NCBI GenBank assembly: GCA_904063045.1
Contig: CAJFCJ010000007.1
Coordinates: 864,819 to 928,818 of the forward strand
Length of the DNA: 64,000 nt
Direction: 5' to 3'
From: Dimorphilus gyrociliatus
Lineage: Eukaryota > Annelida > Polychaeta > Dinophilidae
Shown one piece after another: positions 12,095 through 23,024 of the stretch (position 1 is its first letter; every line of letters starts with the position of its first letter). Below the pieces are notes generated by a model. The model did no database searches. It worked only from the letters and a program-made list of their open reading frames with translations, and was not told where the DNA came from. The position numbers and the translations under genes were made by a program.

Positions 12095-14584
12095 ATGGGC
12101 TTGGAAGAGACGTTACTCTACCTAGGTAGATGGGGAAAGTATCAAATGTTAACCTATTTTATTATTGCCGTTTGCATGAATTATCCAACATCTTGGCAAT
12201 TATATGGAATTGTTTTTGAAGGTATTAAATATATCTCTCTCTCTCTCTCTCGTTTTAAATTATTCTTTTTCTATTTAATTTCAAATTAACCAATGAAAAA
12301 CATGAATAAAAAGTTGAAAAATGGGTTAGAAGCATTGAATAAAAAGAATGCAAAAAAATATAGTTGAATGTTTAAGTTTTATGTCAAATCATAAAGGTAA
12401 AATAAATAACTTTAATATTGACTTAATATCTTATTTTTAAAAATTTCTTTCTCTAAAACTTAGGGTTTTTCATTGTAAGGTAGAGGTATGTGTACGTGTG
12501 TTTGTATATACTTTATCTTTTTCTTTATTATTGATTATAAACTAGTTTAAAGACAGCGAAATAAGTAAATTATTTTTATAATTTAATATTGAATATTACA
12601 TAAGTGTTATTTATTATTTTTAGGACCAAGTGTACCAGTTTCTTACTCTTGTTCTCCAAAACCCGAAATAGGCCTAGCGCAAAAGAACGATACATGTTCG
12701 CAATGGAAATTTGTTGAAAAAGTTTGTAGTTATATATTTTTCCACTAGTTTTTTTAATATAGTGTTTCAATAGTTAAAATGACAAGATATTTTATGTTAA
12801 CTTAACATTACAGTCTAATGTTTACTTTTACTTTTTACCCTGTACAAGTATAAAATTATAAACAACTGTCAGCGCCATCATGCTCCTCAGTAATATGAAA
12901 TTACTTAATAGATTGAGACAAACAAGGCTGTACCCAGTTCGAAATTACAACAAGTTGTTGGAAATTTCACTTATTACTATGAAGGGAGCGAGCCATGTTC
13001 AAAATTCGAATATGATCCTTCGCAGCTTGGTTATGAATTTGAAAAAAGTGATGGGACAATTCAACAACAATGGGATCTTGTCTGCGATAAAGGTACTTGG
13101 GTAACCTGGTCTCAAGTGGTTTTTACTGTAGGAGCTTTAGTCGGTGCTACAATATGTCCACCGTTTGCAGATTATTTTGGTAGGAGAAAGACTTTTTTCT
13201 TATGCCAACTGTTAATGTGTGTATTTGGTATTGGTATGGCTTTCAGCCCAACGTTTGCATCGTTTTGCGTTTTTCAATTTCTAACTGGAGGATTTGCGAT
13301 GGGAAATGATCTATGCGGATTTGTTATAGCTTGTGAACTTTTTCCTAAAGACATGAGATCAGTACTTTCTCCCCTCATCTATTTTTTTTTCTCAACTGGC
13401 TCTGCAATTCTTACTGGATGGACTATAGCCTTTCCCAAATGGAGTCATCTACAGCTTGCTATTTCTCTAGTTCCTTTGCTAACTTTATTATACTATCCAT
13501 TTTGTCCAGAAAGTTGGCGATGGCTCATGGCAAAAGGTTAACTTATAATTTACATCTGTTTTGTTGTTAATGTTTTGCTGTTAACTTTACTCAGGTCGAA
13601 ACAACGAAGCAGAGTTTTATTTAAACAGAGCTGCAAAGTTTAATGGCTTAAAACCAGTAGATAGGGCTATTCTTTTTGACAACTTATCGGAAAATAATAA
13701 AGATGTTCCAGTAAAAAGTGAAGGAATTATAGACTTCTTCAAAAAGCCTATGTTGGTCTTATACATGGCCGCTATGGCTTTTATTATGAGCGCTTCGAAT
13801 CTTGTCTATTTTGGCTTGAATCTTATGAGTGGTGCGTTAGCTGGAGATCCTTATATTAATTTTTTAGCTCTTTCTTTGGTCGAGATTTTTGGAGTTTTTA
13901 TAGCAGTGGCAGTTGTGGGTTATTTTGGCAGAAGGATTCCAATTATGTGTTTCTTTTTTTGGGGAGCCATTTTTCTCTTTCTTTCTGCTATCTTCTCAAA
14001 AGTTGAGGGTCTAAAAGACAATTTGGGAGAAGATAAACTTGGAAAATTTATAACTAGCTTTACGATAGTTGGTAAAATTGGAATAACGGCTTCCTACTGT
14101 ATAATATTGGTTTATATTCAAGAAATCTTTCCCACTTATATGAGAGCGTTTGGTATTGGTATAACAGCTGGACTTGGTAATATTGGAACTGTTTTGGCTC
14201 CTATTTCTCTCTTAGCCGTAAGTTAAATAATATTAGTATATAAATTAAATAAACCGAATCATGCATATTTATTAGTCTGAGCTGGAACCGACAAAGTATT
14301 GGATACCAACAACTATTTTTGGTATTGTTGCACTACTTGGAGGTCTCGTTACTCTTATTATTCCAGAAACAGTTGGTAGGGAATTACCAGCAACTACTGA
14401 AGATGTTCTTAACATGTCTCACACTCTATCCCCAGAAGAATGGAAAGCGGCGAGACATCAAGCCAAGTTAATTTTCACCTTTTCGGCAAAATCAACCGAC
14501 TCACCCGACCAAGGAGTTGAAAACATCGCTTTTGAAGGAGACGAATCACGCTCTCCAAATATAAACTCATCGAATAAACTCTAA
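12095..14584 (+). CDS. SLC22 family solute transporter, copy B
   Basis: Tandem paralogue of the preceding transporter, about 593 residues. Exons: 12095-12221, 12624-12721, 12912-13536, 13595-14217 and 14276-14584. Exons 1, 2 and 5 have exactly the same lengths as their counterparts in copy A (127, 98 and 623 bases). Copy A's 27- and 601-base exons correspond to one 625-base exon here. It carries the same landmarks: an N-glycosylation site (NFT) in the large loop, DGTIQQQWDLVCDK, ADYFGRR, CPESWRWLMAKG, YFGRRIP and IIPETVGRELPATT; helix 11 again has Asn (GLGNIGTV). The tail is shorter and unrelated to that of copy A. Start ATG 12095 aligns with copy A's MGLE. An AATAAA at 14637-14642 is a likely poly-A signal. 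The 190-base second intron (12722-12911) starts with a weak donor, GTTTGT. Confidence 0.9.
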
Positions 14585-14924
14585 AAATCATAATAATCCT
14601 TTTACTTATTAAGTTAACCATTCTTAATCAGAGTAGAATAAATAAAACAGTATGAAACCGATTCGTTCTTTACTCAATAGGAAACAATACAAAAAACAAT
14701 GAAAAAAAAGTTTAATCTTTAAAAGTACTACTTACGTAATTAATACTTTTTATCTATACAAATAGCAACTTATCTTTGGACAGAGAAGGTAAAAAATTTC
14801 ACTATAAGAATCACTGTCTAGCACCAACCCAATAAATTATTAGAAAAATTACTACATTTATAGATTCAGTCTTAACAATCGATAGAAGATAAATTGAGGG
14901 GAAGAATAATTTAATTATAGTTTA

Positions 14925-16739
14925 TTAAGTTTTTACTGTAGACTCTTGAATGCTGATTGGCTTAAGAGCTTTAGGTTTGAACTTTGAATAAGGAGATAGT
15001 GGAACTCCAACAAAGATTATGTGGTTTTTTTTCAAGAATATTCTTATTGCTCCTCGATGGACGCCTCTTAAGTCTATATCCCAAAGGTGAAAGCATTTAG
15101 CTAACGTTTTCCATGAACTCCACTCCTTTTTTGTCAACCATTCAAAATAGACGACATAAGTTTGCCGAGTTGTATTCGGGATGTAGTCCTCGCTACATGT
15201 AAAAGGCTTATCTAATACTGTTGCGTATTGAATAAGATTTTCCATTGTTTGTTCGTATTCAGCTTTTTTTAGACTATTTACCTCATGCAGACGAACATTT
15301 GTATGTTTATTTAAAGCGTGATTTTCGAAATATCTCTTCTGAAAGTAACTATTCATATTTAATCCTTTGGAACCAAAATGATACGTTCTGGAAACATCCG
15401 GTATAATGCATTCTCTTCCTTTACGAATTCTCTCAGTCCTCATCCACATATCCCAATCCCATTTCTGCTCTGCAGAGGGCCAACTTGGCTCAAGCTCTTG
15501 CTTATATAAATTTCTTGATAGTAGCCATCCTAAACCAGGCATTGTCTCAACTCTATATAGCAGTGACGGATCTTGGCAAGAATGTTCATAACCTTGATCA
15601 TTCCACGCCGAAATACAATAAATATCCTCGTCTTTAAGAAGGTGAATTGTTTGGCTAAAGTAAGAAAAAAAATCTTGAGCAACTAGGAGATCTTCCTCTA
15701 ATATTAGAGCAAACTGAGCAGACGGAAATAAATTGAAAGTTGCTGTAAGACTGGCTTTATAATGCTGATGAATTCTGGCATTCTTCTGACCAATAGGGGT
15801 ATGTTGTATACCTTGAACGTCAAAAAGCTGACACACCTCCAACGGAGCTTGAAAATATCCATCAATAAAAACTATTACATTCTTTTTTCTAACTCCTTTA
15901 GTGGATAAAAGTCTCCTTAATGTTCGATAAAGATAATAAGGTCGATTACTAGCAATTAATACAACTGGAACATTTTGCAGGTTATCTTCCTCCAATTCCT
16001 CAGGATCGAAAGAAATAGATACAGGTTTATTACAATTACACACTTCAGAATAACCCTCAAGTTTGTCGCAGAAATTTTTTCGACGATCTGCGTCATTGCC
16101 ACTCCAATGGCATACTTCTCTTGTCTCCTCAAGAATCATTTGGGCATTTAGGAAAAGCGGTTCACCCCATGATGACAATTGTGGAGACGCATTCATACCT
16201 TCTCCAATTACGTTTCGATTTTTAGCGGCAACTAAACTCCACATATCTCTCCAACGCAGATTCGGTGCGTGTATAGAACCCAACGATTTTATATATGCTC
16301 GAGTTTCATTACCGAGTGAAAAGGATCCTTCATCTTTGATAGCTAAAATAATAATACGACCGTTCGATATGTCTCTTAAAAATTCTAGTAGAAAAACATC
16401 TTCGCCACGAACGTAAGTATCAAAATTTCTATAAGCCATTACTGAAGCTGTCACTTCATTTAGAACAACAACGTGTATTCCTCTTCCAGTTTTTTCATTC
16501 GAATCATCTAGAACAGTTGTTCCTCCGACTGTAACACTTACTTTTGAATGACTTGATAAAATTTCTATAGCAACATTCCTTACTCTTATTGGAGATCTTT
16601 TAAATGTATCAATCTTAGATTTATTCATATTTTGAAATATTTGCCAGAAGAATGTTACATTGACAATAACTGTTAAAATTATAAAGATGAAAAAACACGC
16701 TTGAAGGCATTTTGAAGCGGGTAACTGACGTCTTGGCAT
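14925..16739 (-). CDS. POMGNT1: Protein O-linked-mannose beta-1,2-N-acetylglucosaminyltransferase 1
   Basis: Golgi type II membrane enzyme that adds GlcNAc in beta-1,2 linkage to O-mannose on dystroglycan-type glycoproteins. It is one uninterrupted ORF of 604 residues (human about 660). Order: short cytoplasmic tail; membrane anchor at about residues 14-36; ILEI/stem carbohydrate-binding domain at about 75-205 (GRGIHVVVLNE, DVFLLEFLRDI, SLVAAKNRNVIGE); then the GnT-I-type catalytic domain from about 250 (VPVVLIASNRPYYLYRTLR). The catalytic domain has the metal-binding ILEEDL motif (EED in the DxD position), SAWNDQGYEH, PGLGWLLSR, WDWDMWMR and a conserved HFGSKGLN. All catalytic landmarks look intact. 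The vertebrate gene has many introns; the absence of any here is notable. It is divergent from TRAPPC12 with a 614-bp gap. 14585-14924 downstream shows only UTR-like AT-rich sequence. Confidence 0.92.
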   Translation of the reverse strand: MPRRQLPASKCLQACFFIFIILTVIVNVTFFWQIFQNMNKSKIDTFKRSPIRVRNVAIEILSSHSKVSVTVGGTTVLDDSNEKTGRGIHVVVLNEVTASVMAYRNFDTYVRGEDVFLLEFLRDISNGRIIILAIKDEGSFSLGNETRAYIKSLGSIHAPNLRWRDMWSLVAAKNRNVIGEGMNASPQLSSWGEPLFLNAQMILEETREVCHWSGNDADRRKNFCDKLEGYSEVCNCNKPVSISFDPEELEEDNLQNVPVVLIASNRPYYLYRTLRRLLSTKGVRKKNVIVFIDGYFQAPLEVCQLFDVQGIQHTPIGQKNARIHQHYKASLTATFNLFPSAQFALILEEDLLVAQDFFSYFSQTIHLLKDEDIYCISAWNDQGYEHSCQDPSLLYRVETMPGLGWLLSRNLYKQELEPSWPSAEQKWDWDMWMRTERIRKGRECIIPDVSRTYHFGSKGLNMNSYFQKRYFENHALNKHTNVRLHEVNSLKKAEYEQTMENLIQYATVLDKPFTCSEDYIPNTTRQTYVVYFEWLTKKEWSSWKTLAKCFHLWDIDLRGVHRGAIRIFLKKNHIIFVGVPLSPYSKFKPKALKPISIQESTVKT

Positions 16740-17353
16740 TTTGCATAATTTCTACTGGGTAGATGATTATAACCAAATTTCTGGATACTTCATACTAATA
16801 GAGTAATTTAAAAAACGCTCGCCGTGGCAAACGATCTATAGGATTAAGTGATACCGTAACAGGAAGTTGGAAATCGACGGTGGTGCCTTTCATGAATATG
16901 CCTGCGATAAAGTATAACCAATCAGCAACTTTGGTAACCGAAGCGAAACATCGAGTTATTTAATAGATAAGGAGTTAATTCATTCCACATGTGATAAGGA
17001 ATGTGTCTAGTAATACTAAAGATTGTATACTATAATCCCAAAACTCCAGTTTATCCATGATTATAACCAATTTCTTTAGTTTTATAACACATGAATATAC
17101 TTGAATTGAATTCTGCAAGGGACATTGTACTCAATTGAGAATATTAGAATGATTTTTAGTTCGCAAAAAAACTGGTAGAGTGTATAAATATTTTGCATGA
17201 TCATTTATTATTTTCACACAAAAATCACCATACATATTATTTGATTTGGAGCGTTTGGCTGAATAAGAAAAAAATTACTTTTAAACTAAAACTATCTTCC
17301 ACTAAATTTTTCAACTTTATCAATATTTTAAAAATAGAAATCATAAATCTGCA
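16740..17353. promoter_or_regulatory. Shared upstream region of POMGNT1 and TRAPPC12
   Basis: 614-bp head-to-head spacer. The first 200 bases next to POMGNT1 are less AT-rich than the rest and have no reading frame; the part near TRAPPC12 is A/T-rich. A bidirectional promoter role is inferred from position. Confidence 0.4.
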
Positions 17354-19213
17354 ATGGATGTTAGTATAGATTTAGGTAGTACAGCTGCAATAGATAAACT
17401 AGGCACAGACACAAATCAATCAAACGATGATCAGACAACTAGTGAGAATATTAGCTCAAGTACAATAGAAGGTATGTGTGAATAAATTTTACAGAGGTGA
17501 TTAGAAATTCTGAATAATTTTGCTATCTGTCCTGATTATAGAAGAATCGCCAATTAACCAAAATGCACTCAGCAAATATTTTGGAAAGCCAGAAGTTGAC
17601 CAAAAAGATGATTTTTTTGATTCATTTCCTGTTCAAGGTCCCGAGGACGAACATACTCATACTAGGCACCGCACTATTTCAACTTCTCATGAAGAGAAAG
17701 TTTGCTTTGAGTACGAAGACAGGCCAGCAAGCAATCCTCCACTAGAAGTAGATCAATTAAAAGATTTTGAATCGTTCGAAGGAAACGAAGCAGAGAGTGA
17801 TCCAATATCTGAAAACCATTTAATTCAAAGTCATCCACTAAGTGAATCTGTTTCGTCTCACGATACTCTTCCTCATATTGAAGATATAAAGTTCGATATG
17901 GGTATTTATCTACAATAACGTTTATATTATTTCGTTCACTTTTTTTTTGCTTTGATATAGGTTTCAACGACGGTATGTATGAAGCATGGATTTTTAACGA
18001 GTCGACTCAAAAAGTACTAGCCTCCATAATGGCCGATCCTAATTATGTTGTAAACGAGCAGGATTTGACTAAACCGTGTGTTCTGATAGAAGAAACTATA
18101 ACAGATCCTATAACTGATCTAATGCAAAAATATAACAAGACTGATAGAGCACCTACACTCTCTTTAAACGATGTACAACCCGATCTCGCTGGATTAAAGA
18201 AATTATTAGCTGGTCAAGCTTATAGATCAGCATTTAATCTCACAACCCACTTATTGACAGCTGTTGGTCAAGGCTCTGATGGTTGGAAAAGCTCAGAGAC
18301 TCGCCATACGCCATATACCATACAACTGTGGTATACAAGGATTGCGTTACTAGTAAAACTTCGCCTGTATAGTTTGGCGGAAACGGAATGTCATCAATTT
18401 GCTTTTTTCGAAAAACCTGATCTATGCTATGAATTTTATTGCAATGATCCAGATACAAACGGAAGGGGTTCTATGGTGCCATTTTCAATGAGAATACTAA
18501 GTGCTCAACTACCTCAGTACTTAGGGAAAGTTGATGAAGGTTTGGAGAGACTTTCGAGTATATTAAAAGTAGTAAGAAAGATATCTTCTAATTTGCTCAA
18601 TGGCCTCGCCGAAGATGGAAGTGGTCTTCAACTGACTGAAGAAAGAAGAAATGCATCAATTCAGCTATGGAATCGACGTGAAGTATCAGTTTTGCACGCC
18701 ATGGCCAACGCTCTACTATCCTGTAAAGATTATCCTGCTGCCCTGTCAGTCTATCGAGAAATCTTAGATTTAGATAGGAATAATGAAGACAGTATTTTCT
18801 CCTGTATGGGTCGTGTTTATATAATGGCTGGAGATATTAAACGAGCAGAAGAATACTTTAAGAAAAGTTCAGTCGATACGTATATAAATCAAGGTTTGCT
18901 ATCAATAGGTAAAAGCGACTTTAATATGGCATCGAATTGGTTTAGTAAAGCAGGAAGATCGGAATACGTTGCAGCAAATAATCTTGCGGTCTGCCAATTA
19001 TATAACGGTAAATTATGTTCAGCCTTAGAATTATTACAAACTCTAGTTGATGAAGATCCTATTCAATGCCTTCACGAAGGCATTTTATTCAATTTATGCA
19101 CTCTTTATGAACTCGAAAGCTCTCTACCATGGAGTAAGAAGAGTAGATTATTGAGTATCGTTAATGAACATAAGACTGATGGTTTTATGACTGCGTCATT
19201 GAAATTACCTTAA
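17354..19213 (+). CDS. TRAPPC12: Trafficking protein particle complex subunit 12 (TPR protein)
   Basis: Subunit of TRAPPIII, a Rab1 guanine-nucleotide exchange complex acting in ER-Golgi traffic and autophagy; the vertebrate protein also works at kinetochores. Three exons, 17354-17471, 17542-17901 and 17961-19213, give 576 residues (human about 735). The N-terminal 190 residues are acidic and probably disordered, with a DDFFDSF motif. The conserved part starts at ETITDPITDLMQKY and continues with LKKLLAGQAYRSAFNLTTHLL, LWYTRIALLVKLRLYSLAE and PFSMRILSAQLPQYLGK. It is followed by TPR helices (YPAALSVYREILDLDRNNEDS; CMGRVYIMAGDIKRAEEYF) that end in the typical NEHKTDGF segment. The missing length is in the N-terminal region, which is variable in the family. 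It is convergent with the next gene, with only 38 bp between stop codons. Confidence 0.9.
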
Positions 19214-19230
19214 AAGTTTTTGGAAATTAT

Positions 19231-19236
19231 AATAAA
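19231..19236 (+). terminator. Poly-A signal AATAAA of TRAPPC12
   Basis: AATAAA lies 17 bases after the TRAPPC12 stop. Cleavage 10-30 bases downstream would fall at or inside the last codons of the opposing gene (stop at 19252-19254). The opposing gene's only nearby AATAAA on its own strand is at 19089-19084, inside TRAPPC12 coding sequence. The two transcripts are therefore expected to overlap at their 3' ends. Confidence 0.6.
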
Positions 19237-19251
19237 ATTCATTTCTGTTTC

Positions 19252-20793
19252 TTAATATTTTATTATCTTATCTTTTACATTATCATCATTCTCAAATTTT
19301 GCTAAAAATGAATCAATATCGACAATAACAGACGATTGTTTAAACTTTTTATCAAAATATGGCGTCCGTTGAATATCCGTATGCTTGGATGCGCTATTAT
19401 CCTTTAATTTATCGTCAGTTTTATAATTTAACAATTTACTTGTTAAATGTAGATGAGACGCTGAAGAAGATGAATGGTTTTTAGAGGATTTTCTATAGTT
19501 ATTCATTCTATTATTAAAGCTTGAATCTATACTACTAAGCTTAAGATTATTCTGTTTTGGTACCTTAAAAATAAATTGATGTATTTATTTTAACCTACAT
19601 CGTACTTTACATTAACTTTGTAATCTTTCCAAAATACTTACGGTATTATGATTGTTTGAATCGAATTTATTTTTAGAATTTACGGAAGTCGAAACTTGCT
19701 TTTGAACGTTTATTGATTTTGAACTGCCATTTGGATTTGATATAATTGGCTGTTGAGTTTCATTAAAGTCTTTAACAAATTTTAAAATACTAGGCTTATC
19801 AGAGAATCTGACAACTGATGTTGTTCTAGATAATGAATTTTTGAGTTGATGATCTTTTTTTAATATTGAAACTTTAGTGTCAACTAGAATTGGTCTTGTA
19901 TCATCAAATTCACTCTCTGGTATTGATACTCTCGACTTATCGTTCTTTTTGTTCAAATCATATTGAACTGATCTTCTTTGTTTATTTGTTGTGTGAATAT
20001 CATTTGAATAACGTTTACCCCACTTTCCCATTAATTCTATTAAACTAGGATCGAGAGGTAGGCTTTTTTCTTTCAAATGTGTGTTAAGCTCCATAGCTTT
20101 TGGTAATGAGTTATGCCTCTCTGATGATTTTCGGGTCACATTGGAGTGATATGGATACAAATCTGATTTTACAGCCGAAATAGCTAAAGGTTTAGCTATA
20201 ACTTTCAGTTCGTTAGACGTAGACTCGGGAGCATTTGAATTAGCGATACTTCGTTTCTTCAACGGCGTATGACTCTTCTTTATTTTCTTATAAGATTGCT
20301 CTTTTTTCGACGAATTTGACTCTTTAAATGAATAGCCTGAGGTACACTGAGATGAACTCTGATTTATCCAACTTTCTGTTGTTTTATTATTCTTGCCAAT
20401 TGGTTTTCTAACAATAAATATGACAATTAGAATGAAAATTACAACTGCGAAGAATGTATACGGAGTAGCTGTAGAACCAAGACTATTTAACCTAATTGGA
20501 TCGCAACATAATGATCGCCCTTTTTCGATACAACACTCTTTGCTACTAGTACAATTATAAGAAAAATGATAACTATCATTTGAATTTGAAAGAGAAGACT
20601 TTTTCCTAACAAACAACTTATCAATCCAACCTAACTTTGTTATATTATTTTTTGATTCAAAGGCGCAATTTGTAGGCGTATTATATTTAACACAAGTCAA
20701 AAATTGCTCATCCCGATCAATACTGTAAAAGCAGATTTTATCGGATTTAATCCATTCGAAGAGAAAGACTGTTAATACAGTTTTTGTTGACAT
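19252..20793 (-). CDS. Orphan single-pass membrane protein with Cys-rich ectodomain
   Basis: Two exons: 20793-19642 (donor GTAAGTAT) and 19563-19252, joined in frame, 487 residues. The N-terminus looks like a signal peptide (MSTKTVLTVFLFEW). A roughly 130-residue ectodomain follows, with Cys at FYSID/LTC/TNC positions and a closing C-x5-CC-x6-CC cluster (NCTSSKECCIEKGRSLCC) and N-glycosylation sites. One membrane helix follows (TPYTFFAVVIFILIVIFIV), then a long Ser/Lys/Asn-rich cytoplasmic tail containing RFSDKPSILKFVKDF and, in exon 2, VDIDSFLAKFENDD. The paired-Cys cluster just before a helix recalls Shisa/WBP1-like (STMC6) proteins, but that is only a pattern resemblance. I do not recognise the family. 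The first 25 residues could instead be continued by an unseen upstream exon. Confidence 0.6.
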
Positions 20794-21036
20794 TCATTTA
20801 ATTTACGAATATCTTTAAGAATTCATTTAAAATTCAAATTTTTATTAAGTTTTATTTCAATTTTCATTAAAATTATATCCAATTTTCATAAATGATGATA
20901 AATTCAATATTAGTTTGTATATTCTTTAATTTAAATATTACTTGACAAATTAAAACACATATTTCTAGTCAAAGATTCCATTTTTTTAGCAGTAAACATG
21001 ATTTGATTTTTCACATTTTTATTTAAATATTTAATT

Positions 21037-21411
21037 TTAATCGTTTTGAAGATTATATCTTCTTCTGATATCTGCAACATTAACACCTTGTTTTTCTATA
21101 GTTAGTAGTTGAGATTTTAAAGCATCATTTTCTTGTTGTATTTCGAAACTTTTCCACCTCATTACTCTAATATCGTTTCTTTTCTGATTAATTTGATTTT
21201 TTTTTACTCTAGCTCTTCCTTGAAGAAGACAAAGCTTTCCTCCTAGTTCATTTAATTCTTCTTTAGCAGTCCTATTCTTGAGATCTAATTGTTCGTACCC
21301 AACTTTTATACCTTCCATCTCTTTTCTTAGGTTTAGAGCCTCTTGCTCTACTTGATGTCTTAAGTCAAATAAGATATTGTTTGACTCGTTTGAGTGGTAC
21401 ATATTTGTCAT
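21037..21411 (-). CDS. Small coiled-coil protein of unknown function
   Basis: Single ORF of 124 residues. From about residue 15 it is almost entirely predicted coiled coil with regular hydrophobic spacing (LRHQVEQEALNLRKEMEGI; LKSQLLTIEKQGVNVADIRR), rich in Lys, Glu, Asn and Gln. There is no signal peptide or membrane helix. Its start lies 155 bp from the divergent RTF2 start, an arrangement common here between real genes. The composition and clean ATG-to-stop span support a gene, but no family was recognised and it may be one exon of a longer gene. Confidence 0.55.
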   Translation of the reverse strand: MTNMYHSNESNNILFDLRHQVEQEALNLRKEMEGIKVGYEQLDLKNRTAKEELNELGGKLCLLQGRARVKKNQINQKRNDIRVMRWKSFEIQQENDALKSQLLTIEKQGVNVADIRRRYNLQND

Positions 21412-21566
21412 TTATTGTTGATGGAAAATCTGTACTCTAATGTTTAAATGTTTAATGTCATCAAATCTAGATTTCGAATTCTCTTCGAACAAAAATATTC
21501 CGTATCCGGTTCCGGTCTTTATAATTCGACTAAACGTAGATTGTAAATCACCTACAAACATTTGTA
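21412..21566. promoter_or_regulatory. 155-bp divergent promoter region (coiled-coil gene / RTF2)
   Basis: Shortest head-to-head gap in the window. It includes a locally GC-richer patch (TATCCGGTTCCGGTC, about 21500-21515) against an AT-rich background, typical of a shared TATA-less promoter. Function is inferred from position. Confidence 0.4.
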
Positions 21567-22846
21567 ATGGGAAATGATGGTGGGTCAATACCCCATCGCT
21601 CGGAATTAGTGAAGACTAAACAAAAAGGAGAGCAGGTGATTATATTTAAAAGTCTTCGCGTTAAACCAATTTTCTTTAAAACTATCGATGTTTCGTGTAA
21701 TTCTTTTTTTTCGTAATTATTAATGTTTTAATAAGAACATAAATCCTCACATCATATATCAAAGTTTAAAAACCATTCGGATTATGCTTTAGAATATTTA
21801 AACATTGGTTATTTTTTCGAATTAATTTAAATTAGATTCAAGCTTCTACTATATTTCATTGTCTAAATTATAATATACGTTATACAGAAAGACAAAGCTT
21901 GCGCTAAAGCAGCTTTATGGAATAACTGCTCCCTATCAGAACAATTACTACAGGAACCTATCGTGTCTGATCAGCTTGGAAAATTATTCAATAAGGAATC
22001 AATTTTGGAATTTCTCCTCGATAAAGAAAAGTATGCGTCCACTAATGTTGGACATATAAAAAATATGAAGGATGTTGTTCAATTGAAATTTAGAAAGAAC
22101 CCAGAACTTGAAGACCATCCAACAGCACCCAAATTTATTTGTCCTATGAGTGGTATAGAAATGGATGGAACATTTAGGTAGGAAATATGATATATTTCAA
22201 AGCAAATTGTATATAATTCTTTCTATCTCGTAGATTTGTATATCTTCTAAACTGCGGTTGTGTTTTTGCTGAGAAAGCTATTAAACAATTAAATAAGTTT
22301 GAAGCATGTGTTGAGGTTTGTTCAGCTTTCAATTTACTATTCAAATTTTCAATATCTTAATGAAATTTTAGTGCGGCAAGTCAGCTACTCCTGCGGATAC
22401 AATAGTACTCAATTGTTCCGGTGAAGAGTTGGAAAAACATAGAGAAAAAATGGAGGAAAGAAAGAAAAATAAGGTAATTTGATTCAAATCTTATTTATGA
22501 TAAAAAACAATCATAAATTATTATATATTAGAAAAAGAAGAAGCACAAGATTGAGGAAACAGTAACTTCTAAAGTGGAAACTAAAAAACCTAAAGTCGCT
22601 GAGAAAGTGATAGAAAAGCAGGTAAGCTACATGTTTTATAAACATAATATAATTGTTTTTAATTTATTCTAAATTTTCCTATTCTGTTTCTCATAGAAAC
22701 CTGAGAAGTCGGGTAGCAAACTGAAAAAATCTATACAAGAAGATCCAGAAGCATCATCGGCTTACAAATCCCTCTTTAACACGTGCGAAGCCGCTAAGAA
22801 ACAAAAAAAGGCTCATTGGGTTACCCATAATCCAATGTACTATTAA
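21567..22846 (+). CDS. RTF2: Replication termination factor 2 homologue
   Basis: Nuclear RING/U-box-like protein that acts at stalled replication forks; in human cells it associates with RNase H2 and is removed by DDI1/2. Six exons, 21567-21635, 21888-22177, 22234-22315, 22372-22473, 22532-22621 and 22697-22846, give 260 residues with all phases consistent. It matches the family from end to end: MGNDGGSIPHRSELVK at the start (human MGCDGGTIPKRHELVK), NNCSLSEQLLQEPIV, KLFNKESILEFLLDK, FICPMSGIEMDGTFRF, the zinc-binding CGCVFAEKA plus CVECG, a Lys-rich linker, and the hallmark SSAYKSLFNTCE ... HWVTHNPMYY tail. Poly-A signals AATAAA lie at 22957-22962 and 22978-22983, inside the 178-bp gap to the convergent MED28. 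Confidence 0.96.
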
Positions 22847-23024
22847 AATCGCGTCGAACGTAATATTTTAGTAAATGTACAGTAACTTTTTTTAATTAAC
22901 GTTCATGATAAAAATTCATTTAAATGTTTTAATTTGAAGTAATATACAGCATCTTTAATAAATTGTTATTAAAGTACAATAAAAGTTAACGTTTTCTATT
23001 GTTCAAGAAGATATCCATAGTTAA

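Noticed and set aside
12722-12911. A 27-base micro-exon in SLC22 copy B matching exon 3 of copy A
   Set aside because: No phase-0 AG...GT pair fits, and the extended 625-base exon already supplies the corresponding residues.
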